Of a stretch of 64,000 bases of DNA, positions 48,031-57,431 are shown piece after piece. The position numbers and the translations under genes were made by a program. A model generated the notes under the pieces. It had not been told where the DNA came from, searched no databases, and saw only the letters and a program-made list of their open reading frames with translations. Source of the stretch: an uncultured Paracoccaceae bacterium (GTDB taxonomy: Bacteria; Pseudomonadota; Alphaproteobacteria; Rhodobacterales; Rhodobacteraceae); NCBI GenBank assembly GCA_947503925.1, contig CANNFQ010000001.1, positions 310,001 to 374,000 on the forward strand, given 5' to 3'. Within the stretch, counting starts at the first letter, position 1, and each line of letters begins with the position of its first letter.

Positions 48031-48804
48031 ATGCTTTTGGCCATTGATTGCGGCAACACCAATACCGTGTTTTCGATCTGGGACGGTGAACAGTTCCTTG
48101 CCACCTGGCGGACCAGCACCGAATGGCAGCGCACCGCAGATCAGTATTATGTCTGGCTGTCGACCCTGATGCGGTTTCAGAACATGGATGTGCATATCGA
48201 CGAGGTGATCGTCAGCTCTACCGTGCCGCGCGTGGTCTTTAACCTGCGTGTCTTTGCGGATCGGTATTACAATTGTCGCCCGCTAGTGGTGGGCAAGCCC
48301 GACTGCCTTCTTCCAATGGCCCCGCGCGTCGATGAAGGCACGCAAGTCGGCCCTGACAGGTTGGTCAATACCGCCGGTGCTTTTGACCGACATGGCGGCG
48401 ACTTGATTGTCGTGGATTTCGGGACAGCCACCACGTTCGATGTGGTGGCCCATGACGGGGCTTATGTGGGTGGGGTGATTGCCCCTGGGGTGAACCTGTC
48501 GCTTGAGGCGTTGCACAATGCCGCCGCCGCCCTGCCGCATGTCGATATCTCCAAGCCGCAGGCCGTCGTCGGCACCAATACGGTTGCCTGCATGCAGTCC
48601 GGCGTCTTTTGGGGTTACATCGGGCTGGTCCGTGAGATATGCGCGCGGATCAAGGCCGAACGTGGCGTGCCAATGCAGGTCATCTCGACCGGCGGGCTTG
48701 CGCCCCTGTTCCAGCAGGCCGAAACCCTGTTCGACGCTTTCGAAGATGATTTGACGATGCACGGTCTGACCGTCATCCACCAATATAACAAGGACAATAA
48801 ATGA
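48031..48804 (+). CDS. coaX: Type III pantothenate kinase (CoaX)
   Basis: First step of coenzyme A synthesis. The 257-residue ASKHA-fold protein has the N-terminal phosphate loop LLAIDCGNTNTVFSIW, GPDRLVNTAGAFDRHGG, and the second motif VDFGTATTFDVV, plus ISTGGLAPLF. A strong GAGGAGGT ribosome-binding site lies seven bases before ATG 48031. Its stop overlaps the rnj ATG (ATGA). Confidence 0.96.
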   Translation: MLLAIDCGNTNTVFSIWDGEQFLATWRTSTEWQRTADQYYVWLSTLMRFQNMDVHIDEVIVSSTVPRVVFNLRVFADRYYNCRPLVVGKPDCLLPMAPRVDEGTQVGPDRLVNTAGAFDRHGGDLIVVDFGTATTFDVVAHDGAYVGGVIAPGVNLSLEALHNAAAALPHVDISKPQAVVGTNTVACMQSGVFWGYIGLVREICARIKAERGVPMQVISTGGLAPLFQQAETLFDAFEDDLTMHGLTVIHQYNKDNK

Positions 48805-50465
48805 CTGACCGCCTGATTTATTTGCCCCTTGGGGGCGCCGGCGAGATCGGCATGAACGCCTATGTCTATGGCTATGGCCCGCAGGATAATGAGCGGCTGA
48901 TCGTGGTCGATCTGGGAGTCACTTTCCCCGATATGGACGGGACACCGGGGGTGGACCTGATCCTGCCCGATATCGCCTGGCTGGAAGAGCGGAAAGCGCG
49001 CATCGACGGCATCTTTATTACCCATGCGCATGAGGATCATGTGGGGGCGATTGGCCATTATTGGGAACGGTTGGGTGCCCCAGTTTATGCCCGCCGCTTC
49101 ACCGCCAACATCGCCCGGCGCAAGCTGAGCGAACATGGCCATCCTGAAAGCGTGGTGAAAGTGGTGGAGCCTTACCCGCATGTGATCACCTGCGGTCCGT
49201 TTAAAGTGTCGTATCTGCCGATCAGCCATTCGATCCCCGAAAGCGCCGGTCTGCTGATTGATAGTCCTGATGGTCGCGTGCTGCATTCTGGCGATTTCAA
49301 GATTGACGAAACCCCGGTGGTTGGTGACCCGTGGGATCAGGCGCTTTGGGAGGAAGTGTCCAAAGACGGGGTCAAGGCGCTGGTCTGTGACAGTACCAAT
49401 GTGTTCTCATACGCGCCGGGGCGGTCGGAGGCATCCATCGGGCCGACCATTACGGAGCTGATGGAAGATGCAACCGGCATGGTCGTGGCGACCACCTTTG
49501 CCTCCAACATCGCGCGGCTGAAAACGCTGGCGGTGGCGGCCAAAGCTGCCGGGCGGTCCGTCTGCCTGCTGGGCCGCGCGATGCGGCGGATGGTTGAGGC
49601 GGCGACGGAAGAGGGGATATTGGAGGGCTTCCCGGCCACCATTTCCCCCGAAGATGCGCTGAACATCCCCCGTGAGAACCTGATGCTGCTGGTCACCGGA
49701 TCACAGGGTGAGAGGCGGGCGGCATCTGCACAGCTGGCACAGGGCAAATACCTTGGGCTGTCCCTGAAGGAAGGCGATATGTTCCTGTTTTCGTCGAAAA
49801 CCATCCCCGGCAATGAACGCGGTGTGATCCGGATCATGAACCAGTTGTCCGAACTAGGTGTTGATGTGGTCGATGATGCGGGCGGCAAATACCACGTATC
49901 CGGCCACGCCAACCGGCCCGATCTGGAGCGGCTGCACCAGATCGTCAAACCACAGATCCTGATCCCGATGCATGGCGAACACCGGCACTTGCGTGAGCAT
50001 GTGAAGGTTGGGAATGTAGGCGGGCTGACCGGGATTGTAGCCGTGAACGGGATGATGATTGACCTGTCGGGCAACCAGCCGACGGTGACCGGCTATGTTG
50101 ATACCGGGCGGACCTATCTGGACGGGACTGTGCAGGTCGGGGCCATGGACGGCGTGGTACGTGACCGCATTCGTATGGCGCTGAACGGGCATCTGATCGT
50201 GACACTGATCATTGATGAAAATGATGAGCCATTGGGTGATCCGTGGGTCGAGGTGAGCGGGCTGCCCGAGGTCGGATCATCGAACGCCCCGTTGGTTGAA
50301 GTGGTCGAGGAAGACCTGAGCCAGTTTGTAAACCGGGCCAGCGCCAAGACGCTGCGGGACGATGTGAAACTTGAAAAAGAGCTGCGGAGCATCGCCCGGA
50401 AGTCAGCGCAAGGCGAGATCGGGAAGAAGCCGGAAGTGACGGTGATTGTATCTCGACTTGGTTGA
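48801..50465 (+). CDS. rnj: Ribonuclease J
   Basis: Metallo-beta-lactamase/beta-CASP ribonuclease with endo- and 5'-to-3' exonuclease activity in mRNA decay and rRNA maturation. 554 residues, with LPLGGAGEIGMNAYVYGYG at the start, the zinc motif THAHEDHVGAIGH, HSGDFKIDETPV, DSTN, and the beta-CASP VSGHANRPDLERL and PMHGEHRHLREH motifs. The order nuoN-birA-coaX-rnj is common in alphaproteobacteria. Confidence 0.96.
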   Translation: MTDRLIYLPLGGAGEIGMNAYVYGYGPQDNERLIVVDLGVTFPDMDGTPGVDLILPDIAWLEERKARIDGIFITHAHEDHVGAIGHYWERLGAPVYARRFTANIARRKLSEHGHPESVVKVVEPYPHVITCGPFKVSYLPISHSIPESAGLLIDSPDGRVLHSGDFKIDETPVVGDPWDQALWEEVSKDGVKALVCDSTNVFSYAPGRSEASIGPTITELMEDATGMVVATTFASNIARLKTLAVAAKAAGRSVCLLGRAMRRMVEAATEEGILEGFPATISPEDALNIPRENLMLLVTGSQGERRAASAQLAQGKYLGLSLKEGDMFLFSSKTIPGNERGVIRIMNQLSELGVDVVDDAGGKYHVSGHANRPDLERLHQIVKPQILIPMHGEHRHLREHVKVGNVGGLTGIVAVNGMMIDLSGNQPTVTGYVDTGRTYLDGTVQVGAMDGVVRDRIRMALNGHLIVTLIIDENDEPLGDPWVEVSGLPEVGSSNAPLVEVVEEDLSQFVNRASAKTLRDDVKLEKELRSIARKSAQGEIGKKPEVTVIVSRLG

Positions 50466-50579
50466 TTTGCAGTATGAGCCTTTATGCGAAGCGCAAACAC
50501 CAGACTTCTGGATGCGTCTTCAGAGGCGATCGCTTGCTATGCACCTGCGACATTAGCCTCTAAGCCTGTCGCATAACCT

Positions 50580-50780
50580 TCACGATGCCATGGTGCCAGT
50601 GCCTCGCCCCTTGGTGATTTCATAAGCCCGATAGGCAATCCAGATTACACAAGCCACCAAGACCCAAAGTAACATCGTATTGTCCCCGCCCAATTCTTGG
50701 GTGGCGACGGGCACCATCAAAAGTAGCAGTAAGCTTGAGTTGGAAACTATTCGGTGCGCGCTCAACTTAGATGATCTCAT
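50580..50780 (-). CDS. Small membrane protein, AT-rich region
   Basis: 66 residues from ATG 50780: SNSSLLLLLMVPVATQE, then MLLWVLVACVIWIAYRAYE, giving one or two helices and a basic tail. Its start overlaps the end of the neighbouring ORF by 14 bases, the pattern of a real pair. The DNA is more AT-rich than flanking genes. No family recognised. It lies downstream of the rhlE-type gene on the same strand. Confidence 0.5.
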   Translation of the reverse strand: MRSSKLSAHRIVSNSSLLLLLMVPVATQELGGDNTMLLWVLVACVIWIAYRAYEITKGRGTGTMAS

Positions 50781-50976
50781 CAAAACAACCTCCACCATCC
50801 ATTGCCAAAAAAACGCCAATTAGCACGCTCAAAGCCACCGAAAGCTCGAATGGTAGCGGCAACTCTGGAGCGTAAGTATAGCTGGCATACCACCCACTAG
50901 TACCACCAACGGCGAATCTAATGAAGCAACCCATATTATGAATACTCGCTAAAATAATAGTTATGCGAATATACAA
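50767..50976 (-). CDS. Small membrane protein, AT-rich region (start uncertain)
   Basis: About 69 residues if started at TTG 50976 (TTAAGG before it), or 55 if at ATG 50934. The visible core is NMGCFIRFAVGGTSGWY, then FELSVALSVLIGVFLAMDGGG, so one clear helix and perhaps a second at the N-terminus. A longer frame would run into the helicase gene and is not supported. No family recognised. Probably co-translated with the next ORF. Confidence 0.45.
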   Translation of the reverse strand: MYIRITIILASIHNMGCFIRFAVGGTSGWYASYTYAPELPLPFELSVALSVLIGVFLAMDGGGCFDEII

Positions 50977-51043
50977 CAGCCTTAAGGTGTTTCTGTGTGT
51001 CAGGACTTTGGGCCGCGCCTTAGGTCGGTCGAACGACGCAGAC

Positions 51044-52480
51044 CTAAGCCTTCGCACGTTCCTCAAAGCTCATAGCGATGAACGCGGGCGTATCATCTCC
51101 CATGCCCACCACATCAGGCTCGTTCCGGCCGCGTCCGCGTCCGCCGCGTGACCGTTCCTGCCGGGGCTTGTCTTCGCGCTTGGGCTTGTCGTCCCGCTGC
51201 GGTCTTTCATCCTGCGCGGGCTTTTCGACCGGCTTGGCCTCTGCCGTATCGCCTTCATCGTCCTTTTTCCGGCGATTGCGGGTCCGTTTGGGCTTTTCTT
51301 CGGGCGCGGCCTCTTCCTTGGCAGATGCGCCTTTCATCGGGTTGTCGAGGCGTGGGATGGTTTCCTTGACCAGCCGTTCCACGTCTTCGAGGTTCTTTTC
51401 GTCCCGTGGGATACAGATCATGATCGCGGTGCCGCTTCGGCCTGCACGGCCGGTCCGACCGATCCGGTGCACGTAATCTTCGGCATGGCTGGGCACGTCG
51501 AAGTTGAACACATGGGTGACGGCGGGGATGTCCAGGCCGCGGGCGGCCACGTCTGAAGCCACAAGGAACCGCAATTCATTGTCGCGGAACTTATCCAGCG
51601 TCTTGGTCCGGTGCGACTGGTCCAGATCGCCATGGATGGGGGAGGCGTTATAGCCGTATTTGTTCAGCGATTTCGCGACGATATCCACATCCGACTTGCG
51701 GTTGCAGAAGATAATCGCGTTTGTGCAGGCCTCACCTTCACCATCGATCAGGGCGCGTAGCAGGGCGCGCTTCTCGGATGGTTCCTTGCGCTTCTCAGAG
51801 CCTTTGAAGACGACCACACCTTGTTTGATGTTCACGTTGGTCGTTGCGGCGCGCGCCACTTCGATCTTGGCAGGGTTGGACAGGAACGTATTGGTGATCC
51901 GTTCAATTTCAGGCGCCATGGTGGCGCTGAAAAACAGGGTCTGGCGGGTGAAGGGCGTGCGTTTGAAGATTTCCTCGATATCCGGAATGAACCCCATGTC
52001 GAGCATCCGGTCAGCCTCGTCCACCACCATGACCTTGACATCTGTCAGGATCAATTTGCCGCGTTCGAGATGGTCAAGCAGACGACCGGGGGTGGCGATC
52101 AGGACATCGACGCCTTTGTCGATGATCTTGTCCTGATCCTTAAAACTCGTCCCACCGATCAGCAATGCCTTGGAAAGCTTGGTGTATTTGGCATAGGTAT
52201 CGAAGTTTTCGGCCACCTGTGCGGCCAGTTCCCGCGTGGGGGCCAGCACCAGTGAGCGGGGCATCCGCGCCCGTGCCCGGCCACGGCCAAGCAGGGTGAT
52301 CATAGGAAGAGTAAAGGCGGCGGTCTTGCCGGTGCCGGTCTGGGCAATCCCCAGAACATCGCGCCCTTCAAGTGCGGGGGCAATGGCGCCTGCCTGAATG
52401 GGGGTTGGGGTGTCATAGCCTGTTTCGGCGATGGCTTTCAGAACCTTGGCATCAAGGTTCAAGTCAGAAAATTTGGTCAT
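51044..52480 (-). CDS. rhlE: DEAD-box ATP-dependent RNA helicase, RhlE type
   Basis: 478 residues that unwind RNA duplexes, probably in ribosome assembly or decay. Motifs in order: Q motif near YDTPTPIQAGAI, AQTGTGKT, PTRELA, TPGRLLDHL, DEAD (VVDEADRMLDMGF), SAT, and HRIGRTGRAGR. A basic, disordered C-terminal tail (KPKRTRNRRKKDD, then RGGRGRGRNE) probably binds RNA. The ATG at 52480 follows AGGA and gives the usual N-terminus (FSDLNLDAKVLKAI); the upstream frame lacks family sequence. RhlE is the closest subgroup; other RhlB/SrmB-like helicases are less likely. Confidence 0.93.
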   Translation of the reverse strand: MTKFSDLNLDAKVLKAIAETGYDTPTPIQAGAIAPALEGRDVLGIAQTGTGKTAAFTLPMITLLGRGRARARMPRSLVLAPTRELAAQVAENFDTYAKYTKLSKALLIGGTSFKDQDKIIDKGVDVLIATPGRLLDHLERGKLILTDVKVMVVDEADRMLDMGFIPDIEEIFKRTPFTRQTLFFSATMAPEIERITNTFLSNPAKIEVARAATTNVNIKQGVVVFKGSEKRKEPSEKRALLRALIDGEGEACTNAIIFCNRKSDVDIVAKSLNKYGYNASPIHGDLDQSHRTKTLDKFRDNELRFLVASDVAARGLDIPAVTHVFNFDVPSHAEDYVHRIGRTGRAGRSGTAIMICIPRDEKNLEDVERLVKETIPRLDNPMKGASAKEEAAPEEKPKRTRNRRKKDDEGDTAEAKPVEKPAQDERPQRDDKPKREDKPRQERSRGGRGRGRNEPDVVGMGDDTPAFIAMSFEERAKA

Positions 52481-52626
52481 ATACGTCCTGTTTCTGCGGG
52501 TCGGTCCGCAAAGGTGAAAGGACGCAAATTCCAAAGCGTCCCGAGCATCGATGGCCTGAATTGGCCGTGTCCGCGCATAACTGAATTGCTGTTCATGGTC
52601 AAGGCGCGGGCCTCTAACCATTGGTG

Positions 52627-53370
52627 TTACTTGGCGTTTTCAGCACTTTGCCGCATATGCGCGAAGCGACGGAAGACGGTGCCATCATCCTGGTTGAGAA
52701 GGTTCAGCAAATGCCGCGCGAGCCGCCCCGTGGCTGGTGCATCCTTACTGTCGCGCCAGAGCGGGGCCAACAGATGCGCCTCCAAATCCCCCTTCAGGAT
52801 TGAAAAATCCTTCATCCCCATGGGCAACGGGGATTTGTTGCGATCTGTGATCTTGAAGGGTTTCTGCGCCGGAAGGCCCGAGAAGGCACGTTCAGCTTCA
52901 TAAATCTTCATTAGCGAAAACAGGATGTTAAAAGATTGCGCAAGCTTGCGGTCATCCGCATCCTGCCCATGGTCAGCGAATGTGATGATGGCTGAAATCA
53001 ACCAACGGGTCGGCAGGCTGTCAAGCAACCAGTCTTCCTCTTCTGCCCAGAGCCGCCGGAACAGGGCAGGGGCATGATCGGGGTAGGTATGTTTGCGCAG
53101 ATGCGAAATCAGCAACCCATGCAGCAAGGCCAGCTCTGTCTGGCCCGCTAGTTCGCCCAGCAGCATGTGCCGTTTCTTGGCTACGCGGCTTAACCCGTCG
53201 GGTCGAGGGTTGATCGGGGGGGGCAGCGGCTGTGCCGCCAGCGGTTTGAAATCAACGTCCAACGCTGGCAGTTCTTCGCCGTTGCGATGTGTCAGTAGGG
53301 ATCGCCGTTTCTGGTATTGCGGCAATAGATTACGGATCCCCCCGGGGAAAGTTTCAGTTCGCTTTGCCAT
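52627..53370 (-). CDS. Conserved hypothetical protein
   Basis: 247 residues, no named family recognised. It starts MAKRTETFPGGIRNLLPQYQKRR and is mostly helical and soluble, with a Trp-rich centre (RRLWAEEEDWLLDSLPTRWLISAIITFADH). It ends upstream of the helicase gene on the same strand, with a 146-base gap. Codon use looks native. Function unknown. Confidence 0.7.
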   Translation of the reverse strand: MAKRTETFPGGIRNLLPQYQKRRSLLTHRNGEELPALDVDFKPLAAQPLPPPINPRPDGLSRVAKKRHMLLGELAGQTELALLHGLLISHLRKHTYPDHAPALFRRLWAEEEDWLLDSLPTRWLISAIITFADHGQDADDRKLAQSFNILFSLMKIYEAERAFSGLPAQKPFKITDRNKSPLPMGMKDFSILKGDLEAHLLAPLWRDSKDAPATGRLARHLLNLLNQDDGTVFRRFAHMRQSAENAK

Positions 53371-53515
53371 CGGTTCTTCCCGTACTGCCTGCCCGATTAT
53401 CAGATGCCCGGGCGAGGCTTACAAGACTTTGACGAAACGCGCCCTTGATCGCGCGAGGCGTGTGTGTATTTCTGCGACCACACGCAAAGGGTGGAAGCCC
53501 GAGAGGGGTGAGAAT

Positions 53516-54163
53516 ATGCGATATTCTGCAATGGGTCTGGTTCTGCTCACGGCTTGTGGGTCAGGATCCAGCGATGCTGTTGATTCTGTTGATCCGGTGA
53601 CGGCCGACGACCTCAACCGCTTTCAGTCGGCGATATCGCGGGCCGCATCAAGCGCATCTTCGACCCCATTTGCCGACATTCCCACTGGCTCGGTTACCTA
53701 CCAAGGCGGTATGTCTATGCAATGGGAATCTGCGGCGGGATCGTCATTTTCGCGTGAAGGCATCCGCGGCATTGCAACATTGACCACCCAGTTTGGGACC
53801 GGTGGTGTGACGGGCGAGGTGACAGATATCATGGGATCGGAGGGTCTGGCCTTTGATAGCCAGCCATATGACGGGACCTTGGAGATTTCTGGCGTGGTGC
53901 TGCCAAATGAGGCAGACTACGTGGTTGGCACAGGTAATCGCGATCCACTGAACCTGACTGATGGGTTGACATCAGGCAGGTTGACGGGCCCTGACGGCGC
54001 GGGACATGTTTTTGCAGCCGAGTTTTCAGCCGATTTGCGCGGTGAGGATGCCGAGTATTTTTATGGCGTGTTTGATGGCGGGACAGTGACCGTTGATGGC
54101 GATGCCAGGAACGTGACCACTGGCGTCATATCAGTTACCACGGAGCCTGTGACACTGCCTTAG
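53516..54163 (+). CDS. Poly-Gly/Ser lipoprotein, beta-rich, family member A
   Basis: 215 residues from ATG 53516 behind GAGAGGGG. The signal peptide MRYSAMGLVLLTACGSGSS has lipobox LTAC. The mature protein has the pattern GSVTYQGGMSM, GIATLTTQFGTGGVTGEVTDIMGSEG, FDSQPYDGTLEISG, and EDAEYFYGVFDGGTVTVDGD. This is a run of beta strands like the C-terminal barrels of TbpB-type lipoproteins, though family membership is inferred. Related proteins are encoded at 55146 and 57543. Its last 33 bases overlap the convergent gene at 54131. Confidence 0.75.
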   Translation: MRYSAMGLVLLTACGSGSSDAVDSVDPVTADDLNRFQSAISRAASSASSTPFADIPTGSVTYQGGMSMQWESAAGSSFSREGIRGIATLTTQFGTGGVTGEVTDIMGSEGLAFDSQPYDGTLEISGVVLPNEADYVVGTGNRDPLNLTDGLTSGRLTGPDGAGHVFAAEFSADLRGEDAEYFYGVFDGGTVTVDGDARNVTTGVISVTTEPVTLP

Positions 54164-54778
54164 TTTGGCCGCGCTGGGGTGGAGCAGTGGCGTGTAACCT
54201 TCACGCAGCACATTGATAATCGGTTCCGGCGTCAGGACTGCGGCGCTGCCGGATTTGGGGCGGCTGATCATTGCGCCGTAACCGTCAGGACCGTAACAAA
54301 GCAGCCGATCCTCCAATACCAGATGTGCCGATCCGCCGTGCCATATCATTGCGCCGGTGGGTAACGCGTCGATTCTTGTCCTGTGACGCAGCTGTGCCCG
54401 TGTGCCGGGCATGATCCGTGCTGCGTGCAGCACCTTGTCCATCTCTGGCGCCTTTGGCCGGGCGCCTGTCTGGTTGGTCCAGGCCGTTACGAAAGAGGCA
54501 TAGGCATCCCGCCTGCAGTAGCCGCAGGGCCGGTGACCCGCAGCCAGCGCGACCGCCTCGTCCAGAAAGAAAAGCTCTGTCCAGTTCCGCCCGGTCATCA
54601 CCTGCCGTTTGCGCCCTTGCCAGTCAAGAGTGCAGCAGATCCATGCGTGATGCGACCAGCGGGCGGTGCCGAGCGTCTGGTCGCGCCGATGGATGATCCC
54701 GCGATTGCCCGTCAGGGTGCCGCGGTCTGGGATCGCCACAATCTCGCCGGTAGGAAGAACGCGGTTTTGTAGGGGCAT
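54131..54778 (-). CDS. Hypothetical protein with HRPCGYC motif
   Basis: 215 residues. Besides MPLQNRVLPTGEIVAIPDRGT, the notable element is GHRPCGYCRRDAYASF near 80-95, a His-Cys-x-x-Cys group that could bind a metal and loosely recalls Ada-type zinc sites; no other Ada feature is present. There are further cysteines in ICCTLDW and LLCYGPDGYG. The 3' end overlaps the convergent lipoprotein gene by 33 bases. A 16-base palindrome lies 21 bases upstream of its start. Function unknown. Confidence 0.7.
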   Translation of the reverse strand: MPLQNRVLPTGEIVAIPDRGTLTGNRGIIHRRDQTLGTARWSHHAWICCTLDWQGRKRQVMTGRNWTELFFLDEAVALAAGHRPCGYCRRDAYASFVTAWTNQTGARPKAPEMDKVLHAARIMPGTRAQLRHRTRIDALPTGAMIWHGGSAHLVLEDRLLCYGPDGYGAMISRPKSGSAAVLTPEPIINVLREGYTPLLHPSAAKLRQCHRLRGN

Positions 54779-55145
54779 GGATGCCAGCTTAGCCGTGCGG
54801 CTTGATCGATCAAGCGGCTATCAGTCCGCCTGTCGACAATAATTGTACAGCGGTTGGTCGAATTGGCGCCCAGAGGGGCTGCAAACTTAGCGATGCCGAA
54901 CCTTGCTTACTTTTCTGGATTTCGGAGTTAGAAACCCCGCAGGGTTCCTATCCGATTGAGGGATGTTCAATAGTTGCCGCAATTCTTGCTGGTAACCATC
55001 TTTAGCCAAGGCTGGAGCCTGTCAAACCTATGCATTTACGCTAAAGAGCGGAAAGCTCATCGTCTTTGAAGTGCAGGAAGGCCGGGTGGTTTGGCCGGTC
55101 TTCCAACAAGCACCTCACTATTTAGCGGGTCCGGTGAGTACAGCA
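54779..55145. other. 367-base intergenic stretch with palindrome
   Basis: No convincing gene. GCTTGATC-GATCAAGC (54800-54815) is a perfect 16-base palindrome close to the start of the HRPCGYC gene and may be its operator. A short plus-strand frame at 54802-55005 has no ribosome-binding site or recognisable sequence. GGCC-containing segments near 55080-55100 could form a weak terminator for the lipoprotein gene on the minus strand. Confidence 0.5.
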
Positions 55146-55721
55146 CTATTTTTCTGCGCGGAAGCCTGAGTTGCTGCCGGAGACTTCAAAATCGCCAAGA
55201 TCGCTATCAACATCACCTCTGATTACTCCGGCAACGTATTCTTCGTTGTTCCCGAAGAAGTCGCCCACTATGAATGCGTCCAACGTGTAGGCGTTATCAT
55301 CTGGATCTGTGACCGTCCCGTCGATGTCACCAATAAATGCGTAGCTGGTGTTTGGGTCTGCGGATCGATCAATAAACCCATTCGTGACATCCAATTCACC
55401 ATCGTATTGGTAGCCGTCGCTGTCTACGATATCTGTCGCTTTCCCATCGAAGTCGGCATTTGCGAAATCAAATGCAAGCTCCAACTCACCGGCGACGGTG
55501 ATGTTTCCAGGCGTATTGATATAAATGCTACCTTCATAATTGGCAGACCCGGTTGTTGGCAGCGTGCTTGCGGTAATCGGCGCATTGAAGTCAATTTGAT
55601 TGTTGATGCTGAAATAGGTCGCGCGCAGGTCGGAGTATTTCTCGGCACCACTGTCACCGCCGCTGCCACCACCACAAGCGGCAACCAATGCCATTGTGCA
55701 GATCGAAGATATACATTTCAT
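55146..55721 (-). CDS. Poly-Gly lipoprotein, beta-rich, family member B
   Basis: 191 residues from ATG 55721 (a GTG two codons upstream is an alternative). Lipobox VAAC is followed by GGGSGGDSG. The pattern GSANYEGSIYIN, GELELAFDFANADFDGKATDIVDSDG, YQYDGELDVTNG, and NNEEYVAGVIRGDV parallels the proteins at 53516 and 57543. The DNA is less GC-rich than its neighbours. Such acidic, Cys-anchored barrels are typical of surface-exposed lipoproteins, but no ligand can be named. Confidence 0.75.
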   Translation of the reverse strand: MKCISSICTMALVAACGGGSGGDSGAEKYSDLRATYFSINNQIDFNAPITASTLPTTGSANYEGSIYINTPGNITVAGELELAFDFANADFDGKATDIVDSDGYQYDGELDVTNGFIDRSADPNTSYAFIGDIDGTVTDPDDNAYTLDAFIVGDFFGNNEEYVAGVIRGDVDSDLGDFEVSGSNSGFRAEK

Positions 55722-55834
55722 GCTCACTCACTTTTTAACGCCCCTCAGGGCGATAAATGCAAACAGGCATCCGTGAACAAGCACAATCGGTGGGTGACGG
55801 GCTTCAACGTCCAGTTGTTGCAACCTGACAATAC

Positions 55835-57430
55835 CTAAACCATCATTTCCTTGGTCGCACTGAGCGTGACGTCAGGGTAATCTCGTGCTACCCGGTCGAT
55901 GTCCCATTGCAGGCGTGTCAGGAAGACCACGTCGCCGTCATTATCCTCGGCGATATGTTGTTTATTGGCGGCAGCGAATGTATCAACCGCGTCCTTTTTC
56001 CCATGCACCCAGCGGGCGGAGGTGAATTGCGACGCCTCGAACCGGACGGGGAGCCCGTATTCCATCTCGATCCGGCTGGCGAGTACTTCGAACTGCAAGG
56101 CACCCACGACGCCGACGATAAAGCCTGACCCGAAGGTGGGTTTGAACACCTTCGCCGCCCCCTCTTCGGCGAATTGCATCAGGGCCTTTTCAAGATGCTT
56201 TGCCTTCATCGGATCACCGGCCCGGCAGGTTTGCAGCAGTTCCGGCGCGAAAGAGGGAATGCCCGTCACGCGGATTGCCTCGCCTTCGGTTAATGTATCG
56301 CCGATGCGCAGTTGCCCGTGATTGGGAATACCGATGATGTCGCCCGCCCAAGCTTCTTCTGCCAGTTCCCGGTCAGCGGCCAGAAACAGAACCGGGTTTG
56401 TCACGGCCATCTGTTTCTTGGATCGCACATGAGTCAGTTTCATGCCCCGTTCAAAATGGCCGGAGGCGAGACGCAGGAATGCGACGCGGTCACGGTGTTT
56501 GGGGTCCATATTGGCCTGGACCTTGAAGACGAACCCGGCGACTTTCTTTTCTTCTGGCGCGACACTGCGCGGCTGGGCGCTCTGTACCTGTGGTTCCGGC
56601 CCATATGTGCCGATCCCGTCCATCAGTTCCTTGACCCCGAAAGAGTTGATGGCAGAGCCGAACCAGATCGGTGTCATCGACCCGTTCAGCACCGCCTCAT
56701 GATCCAGCGAGGGCAACAATGCCTTTGCCATTTCGATGTCTTCGAGGAATTTTTCCAGCAGATGGGTGGGCACATGCTCGGCCAGTTTCGGATCATCCAA
56801 CCCGCTGATTTCGATGCTTTCGGCGACCTTGTTCCGGTCGGCGCGATCCATCAGTTCCAGCCGGTCGCGCAGAATATCATAGGTGCCCATGAATTCGCGC
56901 CCGACGCCGATCGGCCAGGCGGCGGGCGTAACGTCAATCGCGAGGTTTTCTTGAATTTCGTCAATAATCTCGAAAGTGTCGCGGCTTTCGCGATCCATTT
57001 TGTTGCAAAAAGTCAAGATTGGCAGGTCGCGTAGGCGGCAAACCTCGAACAGTTTCTGCGTCTGGCTTTCCACACCCTTAGCCCCGTCGATGACCATTAC
57101 GGCCGCGTCCACAGCTGTCAGTGTCCGATAGGTGTCTTCGGAAAAATCCGAGTGGCCGGGCGTATCCACCAGATTGAACCGGAACTTTTCGAAATCAAAT
57201 GACATGGCCGAGGCCGAGACAGAGATGCCGCGATCCTTTTCCATCTGCATGAAATCTGACCGCGTGCGCCGCGCTTCACCTTTGGCGCGGACCTGTCCGG
57301 CCATCTGGATCGCGCCGCCGTAGAGCAGAAATTTTTCGGTCAGCGTCGTCTTGCCCGCATCAGGATGCGAGATGATAGCGAAGGTCCGCCTGCGGGCGAT
57401 TTCGGGGGGAAGTTCAGGGCGATTTGTCAT
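55835..57430 (-). CDS. prfC: Peptide chain release factor 3 (RF3)
   Basis: Translational GTPase that removes RF1/RF2 after peptide release. 531 residues with the G1 loop HPDAGKTTLTEKFLLYGGAIQ, G2 region, G3 DTPGHSDFSEDTYRTL, G4 NKMDRESRD, and the C-terminal FGSGFIVGVVGALQFEVLASR motif of RF3. Length matches the family. The AAGGGG ribosome-binding site before ATG 57430 lies in one arm of a hairpin (57432-57465). A divergent lipoprotein gene starts 112 bases away. Confidence 0.97.
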   Translation of the reverse strand: MTNRPELPPEIARRRTFAIISHPDAGKTTLTEKFLLYGGAIQMAGQVRAKGEARRTRSDFMQMEKDRGISVSASAMSFDFEKFRFNLVDTPGHSDFSEDTYRTLTAVDAAVMVIDGAKGVESQTQKLFEVCRLRDLPILTFCNKMDRESRDTFEIIDEIQENLAIDVTPAAWPIGVGREFMGTYDILRDRLELMDRADRNKVAESIEISGLDDPKLAEHVPTHLLEKFLEDIEMAKALLPSLDHEAVLNGSMTPIWFGSAINSFGVKELMDGIGTYGPEPQVQSAQPRSVAPEEKKVAGFVFKVQANMDPKHRDRVAFLRLASGHFERGMKLTHVRSKKQMAVTNPVLFLAADRELAEEAWAGDIIGIPNHGQLRIGDTLTEGEAIRVTGIPSFAPELLQTCRAGDPMKAKHLEKALMQFAEEGAAKVFKPTFGSGFIVGVVGALQFEVLASRIEMEYGLPVRFEASQFTSARWVHGKKDAVDTFAAANKQHIAEDNDGDVVFLTRLQWDIDRVARDYPDVTLSATKEMMV

Positions 57431-57431
57431 G

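Noticed and set aside
50767-51066. Longer version of the small membrane ORF reaching into the helicase gene
   Set aside because: The extra N-terminal part is an out-of-frame read of the helicase tail; a start at 50976 or 50934 is more plausible.
54802-55005. 67-residue plus-strand frame in the 54.8-55.1 kb gap
   Set aside because: No ribosome-binding site, no hydrophobic or domain pattern, and it begins inside a palindrome.
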